Assembly (NCBI GenBank): GCA_031550205.1
Contig: JAVBOV010000083.1
Location: forward strand, 1 to 28,013
DNA length: 28,013 bases
Source: JAVBOV01 sp031550205
GTDB lineage: Bacteria > Pseudomonadota > Alphaproteobacteria > RF32 > CAG-239
Reading direction: 5' to 3'
Both the position numbers and the translations under genes were made by a program. A model generated the notes under the pieces. It was not told the DNA's origin. It made no database searches and worked only from the letters and a program-made list of their open reading frames with translations. Below, piece after piece: positions 1-11,464 of the stretch; the first letter of the stretch is position 1; each line of letters starts with the position of its first letter.

Positions 1-117
1 TCGTTGTATGCCCGCAAAGCTAAGATTGTTCGCAATGTGGCAATAGAGGAAGGGGTGTTTTTTAGGGACAAAACTGGTAGATAAAATCTAAAAAGTTGCG
101 ACTCAAGGTAGGAAAGA
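1..117. repeat. Partial, diverged copy of an intergenic repeat also seen at 24032-24179
   Basis: The first ~117 bases share ordered blocks with 24032-24179: TTGTA(A)TGCCCGC, then TCGCAATGT, then a TTTTTTAG run, and finally AAAATCTAAAAAG followed by (T/C)TGC, ACT, AAGG and AGGAAAG. The last block is the clearest (83-117 versus 24148-24179). No convincing gene lies here; nusG, the usual upstream neighbour of rplK, is not visible. The repeat may begin before the window. The alignment was made by eye. Confidence 0.45.
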
Positions 118-159
118 AGAGGGGGGAGATAGGGGGGTGATTTTTTTTGAAGAAAATGC

Positions 160-187
160 TTGCAAACTGAATCGGTTGTGGTATATA
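160..187 (+). promoter_or_regulatory. Candidate sigma-70 promoter for the rplK-rpoC operon
   Basis: TTGCAA (160-165) and TATATA (182-187) are separated by 16 bases, and TGG directly before the -10 gives an extended -10. Transcription from here would carry the dispersed repeat at 234-368 in the 5' leader and reach rplK at 434. Position and box quality support the call. A second promoter closer to rplK cannot be excluded. Confidence 0.45.
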
Positions 188-233
188 TGCGCGACTCAAT
201 CGAAGGGCGAATCTGCCTTTTGGGGAGCGAATC

Positions 234-368
234 GGGATCCCCGGGTTAATCCTAGCTCAGCTAAAGAGCGCTTCGGGCGGATTACTCCGAGGATGACATT
301 CCGTAGTCATCGGGCTTACTACTTCGCTCTTGCGGAGCTACGTCGGACAAGTTGCCCGGCTGACCTGT
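234..368 (+). repeat. Dispersed ~130-bp structured repeat, copy 1
   Basis: It starts with GGGATCCCCGGGTTAA, has a shared core (CTCCGAGGATGACATTCCGT, 286-303 region) and ends with a GCCCGGCTGACCTG block. The second half can fold: TCATCGGGC pairs with GCCCGGCTGA around an inner CGCTC/GAGC stem. Near-identical sequence is at 17332-17462 and a shorter version at 2866-2973, all in the same strand orientation. An open frame crosses it (137-403), but its peptide is explained by the repeat and is not called as a gene. This copy lies between the candidate promoter and rplK, so it is probably transcribed. Confidence 0.8.
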
Positions 369-433
369 TTTTTTTAAATTGTGGGGGATTAGCCATAATC
401 TGACCACAAAACCTAATAACAAAGGGGTATAAA

Positions 434-871
434 ATGGCAAAAGCAAAGAAAAAAATCTTAGGATTTATCAAGCTTCAGATCCCTGCAGGAAAAGCTAATC
501 CTTCTCCTCCGGTTGGTCCGGCTTTGGGCCAAAAAGGCTTGAATATTATGGAATTCTGCAAGGCTTTCAACGCTGAAACTCAGAAGATGGAAGCAGGAAT
601 TCCTATTCCGGTTATTATTACCGCATATGAAGACAAATCTTTTACATTTGTGACCAAACTTCCGCCGGTGGCTTATTATATTAAAAAAGCCGCAAACGTG
701 AAGTCTGCATCTAAGGAACCGGGCAAATCTGTGGCCGGTAAAATTACAATGGCTCAGGTTAAAGAAATTGCCACAACCAAAATGCCGGATATGAACTGTT
801 CTACAGTTGAAGCCGCCATGAATATGGTTAAAGGACAGGCTGTTTCCATGGGCATTAAGGTAGAAGGATAA
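434..871 (+). CDS. rplK: 50S ribosomal protein L11
   Basis: L11 (145 aa) is the stalk-base protein of the large subunit. It binds the GTPase-associated region of 23S rRNA and takes part in factor-dependent GTP hydrolysis and the stringent response. The N-terminal segment with IPAGKANPSPPVGPALGQKG (residues about 17-36) is the family hallmark, and the C-terminal rRNA-binding domain ends in GIKVEG. Length is normal for bacterial L11 (about 141-145). The ATG at 434 follows an AAAGGGG Shine-Dalgarno. It is the first gene of the operon seen here, and rplA starts 4 nt after its stop, so the two are probably translationally coupled. Confidence 0.98.
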   Translation: MAKAKKKILGFIKLQIPAGKANPSPPVGPALGQKGLNIMEFCKAFNAETQKMEAGIPIPVIITAYEDKSFTFVTKLPPVAYYIKKAANVKSASKEPGKSVAGKITMAQVKEIATTKMPDMNCSTVEAAMNMVKGQAVSMGIKVEG

Positions 872-875
872 GACG

Positions 876-1559
876 ATGCAGGGTAAAAGAATTGTGAATG
901 CTTATAAGAATGTTGACCGCAACAAGGTTTATGCTCTTAAAGAAGCTGTGAAAATGGTTAAAGAAAATGCCAAAGCCAAGTTTGATGAAACTATCGAAGT
1001 TGCCATCAATCTGGGTGTTGATCCGAAGCATGCCGATCAGATGATCAGAGGTGTTTGCGCTCTTCCTCACGGAAACGGCAAAAAAGTTCGTGTAGCAGTT
1101 ATTGCTCAGGGCGAAAAGGCCGATGAAGCAAAAGCAGCCGGTGCAGATTTAGTCGGTGCCGAAAGCTTGGTTGATTCCATTTTGGCCGGCAAAATTGACT
1201 TTGACAGATGTATTGCAACGCCCGATATGATGGGGTTGGCAGGAAAAGTGGCCAGAGTTTTAGGTCCGAAAGGCTTGATGCCGAATCCGAAGCTTGGCAC
1301 AGTTACTGCTGATGTTGCCAATGCCGTTAAGAAGGCAAAGGCCGGCGAAGTTCAATATCGCGTTGAAAAGACCGGTATTGTGCAGGCAGGCATTGCTAAA
1401 GCATCTTTTTCTGAAGAACAGATTTTGGAAAATGCCAAAATGTTTATCAGTACAATTATTAAAGCCAAGCCTCAGGGTTTGAAAGGAAATTATTTGAAAA
1501 AGATTTCCCTTTCTTCAACCATGGGCGTTGGCGTGAAGGTTGATGCTGCAAGCCTTTAA
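876..1559 (+). CDS. rplA: 50S ribosomal protein L1
   Basis: L1 (227 aa) forms the mobile L1 stalk near the E site and assists release of deacylated tRNA; in many bacteria it also represses its own operon. The sequence has the typical two-domain layout: an N-terminal segment with the NLGVDPKHADQMIRG region and a central LGPKGLMPNPKLGTVT signature (about residues 129-144). The Shine-Dalgarno AGAAGGA lies inside the last codons of rplK. Length is normal. A 199-nt gap with leader-like structure separates it from rplJ, fitting the usual division between an L11-L1 unit and an L10-L7/L12 unit. Confidence 0.98.
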   Translation: MQGKRIVNAYKNVDRNKVYALKEAVKMVKENAKAKFDETIEVAINLGVDPKHADQMIRGVCALPHGNGKKVRVAVIAQGEKADEAKAAGADLVGAESLVDSILAGKIDFDRCIATPDMMGLAGKVARVLGPKGLMPNPKLGTVTADVANAVKKAKAGEVQYRVEKTGIVQAGIAKASFSEEQILENAKMFISTIIKAKPQGLKGNYLKKISLSSTMGVGVKVDAASL

Positions 1560-1573
1560 GGCTTGCAGTATTG

Positions 1574-1651
1574 CCAACCCCGCCTAGGCAGGGTTGGGAC
1601 TGTCCGAGACTATAGGAAACTTCGGTTTTAAAATTTATCCTATATAGACAG
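1574..1651 (+). promoter_or_regulatory. L10-type ribosomal protein leader (autoregulatory RNA)
   Basis: The 199-nt gap before rplJ contains a perfect 7-bp hairpin (CCAACCC 1574-1580 / GGGTTGG 1591-1597). It is followed by an outer helix CTGTC (1600-1604) / GACAG (1647-1651) that encloses CGAGAC and an inner stem TATAGGA (1611-1617) / TCCTATA (1638-1644). In many bacteria the L10(L7/L12)4 complex binds a leader at this position to repress rplJ-rplL translation. The position and stem-internal-loop-stem shape support the same role here. The covariance-model match is not tested. Confidence 0.65.
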
Positions 1652-1758
1652 GCGATGAAGAGTTTTTCTTTTTTCTCCTGGGACAGATTTTTAGAGCCGT
1701 TTTTTGGAGCTTGCTTTGAAAAATGGATTTGTGAAAAATTTATTGTGGAGACAATAAA

Positions 1759-2241
1759 GTGAATCGTGAACAAAAAACTGAATTGCTAGGTGAGCTTAGA
1801 GACTTGTTCAACAACCATGAGCTGTTCATTGTATCGCATTACAAAGGCCTTACAGTGGCAGAAATTTCAGCGTTGAGAAACGAAGTCAGAAAAGCCGGAG
1901 CTGGTTTTAAGGTTACAAAAAACAGAATTACTCGTCTTGCATTAAAAGGCACCAAGTTTGAAGGCTTGGCATCTAAGTTTGAAGGACCGACTGCGGTTGC
2001 GTTTTCTTCAGATCCGGTTGCCGCTGCTAAAGCTTGTGCCGCATTTGCCAAAACAAACGAAAAGTTTGTGATTGTCGGCGGTGCAAATGCAGACAAGGTT
2101 TTGACTATGGAAGAAATTAAATTCTTGGCTACAATTCCGTCTCTTGACGAATTGCGCGCTAAGCTGGTCGGCTTGCTGCAAGCTCCGGCTTCCAAAGTTG
2201 CCAGAGTGTGCAAAGCATATTCTGAGAAAGAAGCTGCATAA
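1759..2241 (+). CDS. rplJ: 50S ribosomal protein L10
   Basis: L10 (160 aa) anchors L7/L12 dimers to the large subunit. The N-terminal rRNA-binding domain is recognisable from LFIVSHYKGLTVAEISALRN (near residues 22-41) and the VTKNRITRLAL segment. The C-terminal part carries the L7/L12-binding helix, and the length is slightly short of E. coli L10 (165). The start is GTG at 1759 behind a GTGGAG Shine-Dalgarno; no ATG fits as well. It follows the putative L10 leader and precedes rplL, the normal arrangement. Confidence 0.97.
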   Translation: MNREQKTELLGELRDLFNNHELFIVSHYKGLTVAEISALRNEVRKAGAGFKVTKNRITRLALKGTKFEGLASKFEGPTAVAFSSDPVAAAKACAAFAKTNEKFVIVGGANADKVLTMEEIKFLATIPSLDELRAKLVGLLQAPASKVARVCKAYSEKEAA

Positions 2242-2293
2242 TTTTAATTTGTAATTTTAAGTTTAATTTATTTAATAAAAATGGAGAAAAGAA

Positions 2294-2668
2294 ATGGCCG
2301 ATTTAGCCAAGATAGTAGACCAATTGTCAGCATTGACTGTTATGGAAGCTGCTGAACTTTCAAAAATGTTAGAAGAAAAGTGGGGCGTTACTGCCGCTGC
2401 TGCTGTTGCAGTTGCTGCCGGCGGTGCTGCCGGCGGTGCCGCTGCTGCTGAAGAGAAGGATGAATTTGACGTTATCCTTGCAGATGCAGGCGCTAACAAA
2501 ATTAACGTGATTAAGGAAGTTAGAACCATTACCGGTTTGGGCTTGAAAGAAGCCAAAGACCTGGTAGACGGCGCACCGAAGACCGTTAAAGAAGGCGTTG
2601 CCAAGAAAGATGCTGAAGAAATGAAAGCTAAGCTTGAAGCAGCAGGCGCTAAGGTTGAATTAAAGTAA
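2294..2668 (+). CDS. rplL: 50S ribosomal protein L7/L12
   Basis: L7/L12 (124 aa) forms the flexible stalk that recruits translational GTPases. The N-terminal dimerisation domain (residues 1-33) is followed by an Ala/Gly-rich hinge (about 34-52) and the conserved C-terminal domain with the LGLKEAKDLVDGAPK helix. The ATG lies 8 nt after GGAG. The stop codon is the first part of a long hairpin (2665-2768), so termination of this ORF could influence folding of that structure. Confidence 0.98.
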   Translation: MADLAKIVDQLSALTVMEAAELSKMLEEKWGVTAAAAVAVAAGGAAGGAAAAEEKDEFDVILADAGANKINVIKEVRTITGLGLKEAKDLVDGAPKTVKEGVAKKDAEEMKAKLEAAGAKVELK

Positions 2669-2768
2669 TTCGCAAAGAGGCTATCAAATCGCCGAATTTA
2701 AGAGCTTATGTAGTATTTCTACACCGCGCTCTTAAATTCAGCGATAGCATAGCCTCTTATCGAATTAC
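2665..2768 (+). promoter_or_regulatory. Long rplL-rpoB intercistronic hairpin (putative processing/attenuation site)
   Basis: A 104-nt inverted repeat is formed by successive arms: GTAATTCG 2665-2672 / CGAATTAC 2761-2768, AGAGGCTAT 2676-2684 / ATAGCCTCT 2749-2757, a short block at 2688-2692 / 2741-2745, and GAATTTAAGAGC 2694-2705 / GCTCTTAAATTC 2728-2739. It starts within the rplL stop region. There is no U-tract, so it is not a simple terminator. In E. coli the same gap holds an attenuator and an RNase III site that lower rpoB relative to rplL; an equivalent role here is inferred from position and shape. Confidence 0.7.
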
Positions 2769-2865
2769 TTTGTGAAGTTTTCCTTTTATAGGAAATTTTG
2801 TGATTTTAAATTATTTTGTTTCATAAGTCAGGGAGTTTTGCTCTGCTGACCTGTTATAGATAAGG

Positions 2866-2973
2866 ATTGGATCCCCGGGTTAAACCTGGTTCGGCTACGC
2901 CTCAGGCGGTTTACTCCGAGGATGACATTCCGTAGTCTGCTGGCTATGCCAGGCAGACCTGTTATAATTAACC
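2866..2973 (+). repeat. Dispersed structured repeat, copy 2 (short form)
   Basis: It contains GGATCCCCGGGTTAA (2869-2883) and the core ACTCCGAGGATGACATTCCG, then ends with GACCTGTTATAA. The internal stem-loop of copies 1 and 3 is replaced by a shorter CTGCTGGCTATGCCAGGCAG-type stem. CTGACCTGTTATA also occurs just upstream at 2847-2859, so the element is bracketed by two copies of its own end sequence. It lies between the long hairpin and rpoB; the 2669-3044 gap holds nothing else recognisable except a small TTTTCCT/AGGAAA hairpin. Confidence 0.7.
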
Positions 2974-3044
2974 TTCTGTTTAACGGGGTTGGACTTGGTT
3001 CCACAGAATTGTTGCAGAAAATTAACAAGAAGGATTAAAGTAAA

Positions 3045-6000
3045 ATGACAGACACTTATACGGGCAAAAAACGTGTAAGAAAGAACTTCGGCAGAATTGA
3101 CGCTGTTTCAGAAATGCCGAGTTTGATCGAAATTCAAACAGGATCTTATGAAAACTTTATTGAGAGGCCCAAAGACGGCGAATCAGGAGATTTTGGTCTT
3201 CAGGAAGTTTTTAAATCCATTTTTCCAATTAAAGATTTTTCAGGCAGCGGCGAACTAGAGTTTGTGAAATATGAACTCGAAGAGCCGAAATATGACGTTG
3301 ACGAATGCATTAAACGCGATATGACCTATGCCGCTCCGGTTAAGGCTACACTGCGTTTGGTGGTATGGGACATTGACGAATCGACCGGTGCGAAATCTAT
3401 TCACGACATTAAGGAACAAGACGTTTATATGGGCGATATTCCGCTGATGACCGATAAAGGTACTTTTATCTTCAACGGTACGGAGCGCGTGGTTGTTTCG
3501 CAGATGCACAGGTCTCCCGGTGTGTTCTTTGACCATGATAAAGGCAAAACGGTTTCTTCAGGCAAATATTTGTTTGCTGCCCGCATTATTCCTTATCGCG
3601 GTTCATGGCTGGACTTTGAATTTGATGCAAAAGATTTGGTTTATGCGCGTATTGACCGCCGCAGAAAACTGCCGGTTACTTCCGTTTTATATTCTTTATA
3701 TTCTAAAGAAACCGAAGAAAAAATTAAAAAGCTGAAAGCCAAAGGCAAAGAAATTGACCATGCTGAAATTAAGGGCATGGATAAAGAAGAAATTTTAAAT
3801 TATTTCTATGAAACCGATATTTATGTTGCCGACAAGAAAGAATGGAAAGTTCAATTTAACCCAAACCGCATGAAAGGCGTTAAGTTTGACTTTGATTTGG
3901 TTAATGCCGCTACCGGCAAAAAAGCTTTGGAAGCCGGAAAGAAATTAACCGTGCGCACTGCGCAAAAACTGGCTGACGAAGGTTTGGAATATTACAGAGT
4001 TTCCGCCAAGCAATTGGTAGGCAAGTTTTTGGGTTCTCCGCTTTTGGATGCCAAGACCGGAGAGGTTATTGCCGATGCCGGCGCTGAAATTTCCGAGGAC
4101 ATTATCAACAAAGCCTTGGCTGCAAAAATTTCAGAAATTAAGGTTCTTTATATTGACGGCATTAACGTTGGTCCGTATATCAGAAACACTTTGATGGTGG
4201 ACAAGAACTCATGCCGCGAAGAGGCTCTTCTGGATATTTATCGCGTTATGCGCCCGGGAGAACCGCCTACGTATGAAACAGCCGATCAGCTTTTCAGAGT
4301 GTTGTTCTTTGATAATGACAGATATGACCTGTCATCTGTTGGCCGCGTGAAGATGAATGTGGCTTTGGATATTGATTTCAAAGACGCTCCGGATACTCAC
4401 CGCATTTTGCGCAAGGACGATATTCTGCGCATTGTGAAAAGACTTGTTGAACTGCGCGACGGCAAGGGCGAAGTGGATGATATTGACCACTTGGGCAATC
4501 GCCGCGTGCGTTCGGTCGGCGAATTGATGGAAAATCAATATCGCATGGGACTTTTGAGAATGGAAAGAGCTATTCGCGAGCGTATGAGCTCGGAAGTGCT
4601 TAATAATGTGAAGCCGCAGGATTTGGTGAATGCCAAGCCAATTGCTTCAGTTATCCGCGAATTTTTCGGCTCTTCTCAGCTTTCTCAATTTATGGATCAG
4701 AATAATCCGCTTTCTGAGATTACGCACAAGCGCCGTTTGTCGGCCTTGGGACCGGGAGGTCTTTCTCGCGAGCGTGCCGGATTTGAAGTGCGCGACGTGC
4801 ACCCGACTCACTACGGCCGCATCTGCCCGATTGAAACGCCGGAAGGTCCAAATATCGGTTTGATTAACTCCTTGTCCACCTATGCGCGCATTAATAAATA
4901 TGGCTTCATTGAATGCCCATACCGCAAAGTGGTTAAAGGCAAAGTAACAAACGAAGTGATTTATTTGTCGGCTAATGAAGAAGGCAAGTTTATTATTGCT
5001 GAGGCCAACGCTAAAGTTAAAGATAACGGTCATTTTGAAGAAGATTTGATTGCCTGCCGCAAAGCCGGTGATTTCGTGTTCTCAAAACCTGAAGAAATTA
5101 ACTTTATTGACGTTTCTCCGAAACAGTTGGTATCGGTTGCGACCGCACTTATTCCGTTCTTGGAAAACGACGACGCCAACCGTGCGCTGATGGGTTCTAA
5201 CATGCAGCGTCAAGGCGTGCCTTTGCTGCGCTCAGAGGCTCCGCTTGTTGGTACAGGTATGGAATCTGCCGTGGCCAAAGATTCAGGCGCAACACTTATT
5301 GCTAAGTTTGACGGCGTGGTTGACGCAGTTGATGCGAATCGTATTGTGGTTAAGACCAAGACCAGAGATACGGCTGATGCCGGTGTGGAAATCTACAGAT
5401 TGCAGAAGTTCCGCCGCTCAAACCAAAACACCTGCATTAACCAGGTTCCGCTTGTTAAGGTCGGCGATGCAATTAAGGCCGGCGATATTATTGCCGACGG
5501 TCCTTGCACCGACATGGGTGAGCTGGCTTTGGGCAAAAACGTGACCGTGGCCTTCATGCCTTGGAATGGCTATAACTATGAGGACTCTATTTTGCTTTCA
5601 GAGCGTATTGCGCGCGACGACGTGTTTACTTCTCTGCACATTGAAGAGTTTGAAGTTATGGCTCGCGATACCAAGCTTGGTCAGGAAGAAATTACCCGTG
5701 ATATTCCAAACGTGGGCGAAGAAGCCTTGCGCAATTTGGATGAAGCCGGAATTGTTTATATCGGCGCCGAAGTTAAGGCCGGTGACATTCTGGTGGGTAA
5801 GGTTACTCCGAAGGGTGAATCTCCGGTTACTCCGGAAGAAAAGCTTTTAAGAGCCATATTTGGCGAGAAGGCTTCCGATGTTCGTGATACTTCTTTACGC
5901 GTTCAACCGGGTATTGAAGGCATTGTGGTTGACGTTCACGTATTCTCGCGCCGCGGCGTTGAGAAAGATGAGCGTGCGCTTTCAATTGAGCAGGAAGAAA

Positions 6001-7220
6001 TTTCTCACTTGGCAAAAGACCGTGACGATGAAATTGCCATTATCCGCAAATCTTTTGAGGCCCGCATTAAGGCCGCATTGGTTGGCAAGGAAGTGGTTGA
6101 CGCCCCTAAGGGAATTGCCAAGAAAGCCAAACTGACCGAGAAAATGCTGAGCGATGTTCCGGCATCTCAATGGAAGAAGATTGTGGTTAAAGAAGAAAAA
6201 ACCATGACCAAAATTGAAGAGATGACCGCATCGTTTGAGGCTCGCGTTAAGAAAATTCACGACCATTTTGAAAACAAAGTTGAAAAAGTTCAACGCGGCG
6301 ACGATTTGCTGCCGGGCGTTTTGAAGATGGTGAAAGTGTTTATTGCTACCAAACGTAAGGTTCAATCAGGCGATAAGCTGGCCGGACGTCATGGTAACAA
6401 AGGCGTGATTTCACGCGTGCTGCCGCTGCAGGATATGCCGTACACCGAAGACGGCACTCCGGTTGATATTGTGCTAAACCCGCTCGGCGTGCCTTCACGT
6501 ATGAACGTTGGTCAGATTTTGGAAACTCACTTAGGCTGGGCTGCCAAAGAATTGGGACGTCAGTTAAACGAGCTTTCTGAGCAATATCAGAGAGGCGAAA
6601 AAACCTTGAAAGATTTGAACTCTAAGCTGAAGCACGTTTACGGTGATAAGCAGTTTAAGAAAGAAGTTGCAACTCTGGAAGAGGCTGACCTTTTGGAAAT
6701 GGTTTCTAATCTGAAAAACGGCGTGCCGATGGCTACTCCGGTTTTTGACGGCGCTAATGAAGCCGACATTAATGAGATGTTGTCTTTGGCAGGGCTGCCG
6801 ACTTCAGGACAAATTGACCTTTATGACGGCAGAACCGGCGAGAAATTTGACCGCAAAGTGACCGTGGGCGTTATCTATATGATTAAGCTGCACCACATTG
6901 TGGACGAGAAAATGCACGCCCGTTCAGTCGGACCATATTCTTTGGTTACGCAGCAGCCGCTCGGCGGTAAGGCTCAGTTCGGCGGACAGCGTTTCGGCGA
7001 AATGGAAGTTTGGGCATTGCAGGCTTACGGTGCAGCTTATACCTTGCAGGAAATGCTTACCGTTAAGTCTGACGATGTTAACGGCCGCACCAAGGTTTAT
7101 GAGGCAATTGTTCGCGGTGATGACGGTTTTGAAGCCGGCATTCCGGAATCGTTTAACGTTTTGGTCAAAGAAATTAAGTCTTTGTGCCTCAATGTTGAAA
7201 TGTTGAGCGAAGAAGTTTAG
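3045..7220 (+). CDS. rpoB: DNA-directed RNA polymerase subunit beta
   Basis: This is the beta subunit (1391 aa), which with beta' forms the catalytic cleft of RNA polymerase. The N-terminal protrusion and lobe, the fork-loop/rifampicin region and the C-terminal switch and clamp segments are all continuous. In the rifampicin pocket (about 542-570) the residues equivalent to E. coli D516, H526 and S531 are D551, H561 and S566, so the target looks wild type. The C-terminus ends with a typical helix (SLCLNVEMLSEE). An AAGAAGGA Shine-Dalgarno sits 10 nt before the ATG, and rpoC follows after 18 nt. Length is in the alphaproteobacterial range. Confidence 0.99.
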   Translation: MTDTYTGKKRVRKNFGRIDAVSEMPSLIEIQTGSYENFIERPKDGESGDFGLQEVFKSIFPIKDFSGSGELEFVKYELEEPKYDVDECIKRDMTYAAPVKATLRLVVWDIDESTGAKSIHDIKEQDVYMGDIPLMTDKGTFIFNGTERVVVSQMHRSPGVFFDHDKGKTVSSGKYLFAARIIPYRGSWLDFEFDAKDLVYARIDRRRKLPVTSVLYSLYSKETEEKIKKLKAKGKEIDHAEIKGMDKEEILNYFYETDIYVADKKEWKVQFNPNRMKGVKFDFDLVNAATGKKALEAGKKLTVRTAQKLADEGLEYYRVSAKQLVGKFLGSPLLDAKTGEVIADAGAEISEDIINKALAAKISEIKVLYIDGINVGPYIRNTLMVDKNSCREEALLDIYRVMRPGEPPTYETADQLFRVLFFDNDRYDLSSVGRVKMNVALDIDFKDAPDTHRILRKDDILRIVKRLVELRDGKGEVDDIDHLGNRRVRSVGELMENQYRMGLLRMERAIRERMSSEVLNNVKPQDLVNAKPIASVIREFFGSSQLSQFMDQNNPLSEITHKRRLSALGPGGLSRERAGFEVRDVHPTHYGRICPIETPEGPNIGLINSLSTYARINKYGFIECPYRKVVKGKVTNEVIYLSANEEGKFIIAEANAKVKDNGHFEEDLIACRKAGDFVFSKPEEINFIDVSPKQLVSVATALIPFLENDDANRALMGSNMQRQGVPLLRSEAPLVGTGMESAVAKDSGATLIAKFDGVVDAVDANRIVVKTKTRDTADAGVEIYRLQKFRRSNQNTCINQVPLVKVGDAIKAGDIIADGPCTDMGELALGKNVTVAFMPWNGYNYEDSILLSERIARDDVFTSLHIEEFEVMARDTKLGQEEITRDIPNVGEEALRNLDEAGIVYIGAEVKAGDILVGKVTPKGESPVTPEEKLLRAIFGEKASDVRDTSLRVQPGIEGIVVDVHVFSRRGVEKDERALSIEQEEISHLAKDRDDEIAIIRKSFEARIKAALVGKEVVDAPKGIAKKAKLTEKMLSDVPASQWKKIVVKEEKTMTKIEEMTASFEARVKKIHDHFENKVEKVQRGDDLLPGVLKMVKVFIATKRKVQSGDKLAGRHGNKGVISRVLPLQDMPYTEDGTPVDIVLNPLGVPSRMNVGQILETHLGWAAKELGRQLNELSEQYQRGEKTLKDLNSKLKHVYGDKQFKKEVATLEEADLLEMVSNLKNGVPMATPVFDGANEADINEMLSLAGLPTSGQIDLYDGRTGEKFDRKVTVGVIYMIKLHHIVDEKMHARSVGPYSLVTQQPLGGKAQFGGQRFGEMEVWALQAYGAAYTLQEMLTVKSDDVNGRTKVYEAIVRGDDGFEAGIPESFNVLVKEIKSLCLNVEMLSEEV

Positions 7221-7238
7221 GAAAAGGAATTTAAAAAT

Positions 7239-11402
<4,164 letters not shown>

Positions 11403-11409
11403 GATGAAA

Positions 11410-11439
11410 AAAAAAGCCACTCGAAAGAGTGGCTTTTTT
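11410..11439. terminator. Bidirectional intrinsic terminator after rpoC
   Basis: A perfect stem AAAAAAGCCACTC / GAGTGGCTTTTTT with a GAAA tetraloop has A and T tracts on both sides. It can stop rpoC transcription (+) and that of the convergent 496-aa gene (-). Confidence 0.95.
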
Positions 11440-11464
11440 GGTGGTTAGGGGCGGTGGTCAGTGG

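Noticed and set aside
1..84. Open frame of 27 codons at the window start, possibly the end of an upstream gene
   Set aside because: It does not resemble NusG or any protein I know, and the same stretch matches non-coding repeat DNA at 24032-24179.
137..403. 88-aa open frame upstream of rplK
   Set aside because: More than half of it is the dispersed repeat. The peptide is shared with the frame at 17330-17530 only because the DNA is shared, and copy 2 of the repeat does not keep the frame.
4692..4740. Possible rifampicin-resistance substitutions in RpoB
   Set aside because: The residues equivalent to E. coli D516, H526 and S531 are all wild type (D551, H561, S566).
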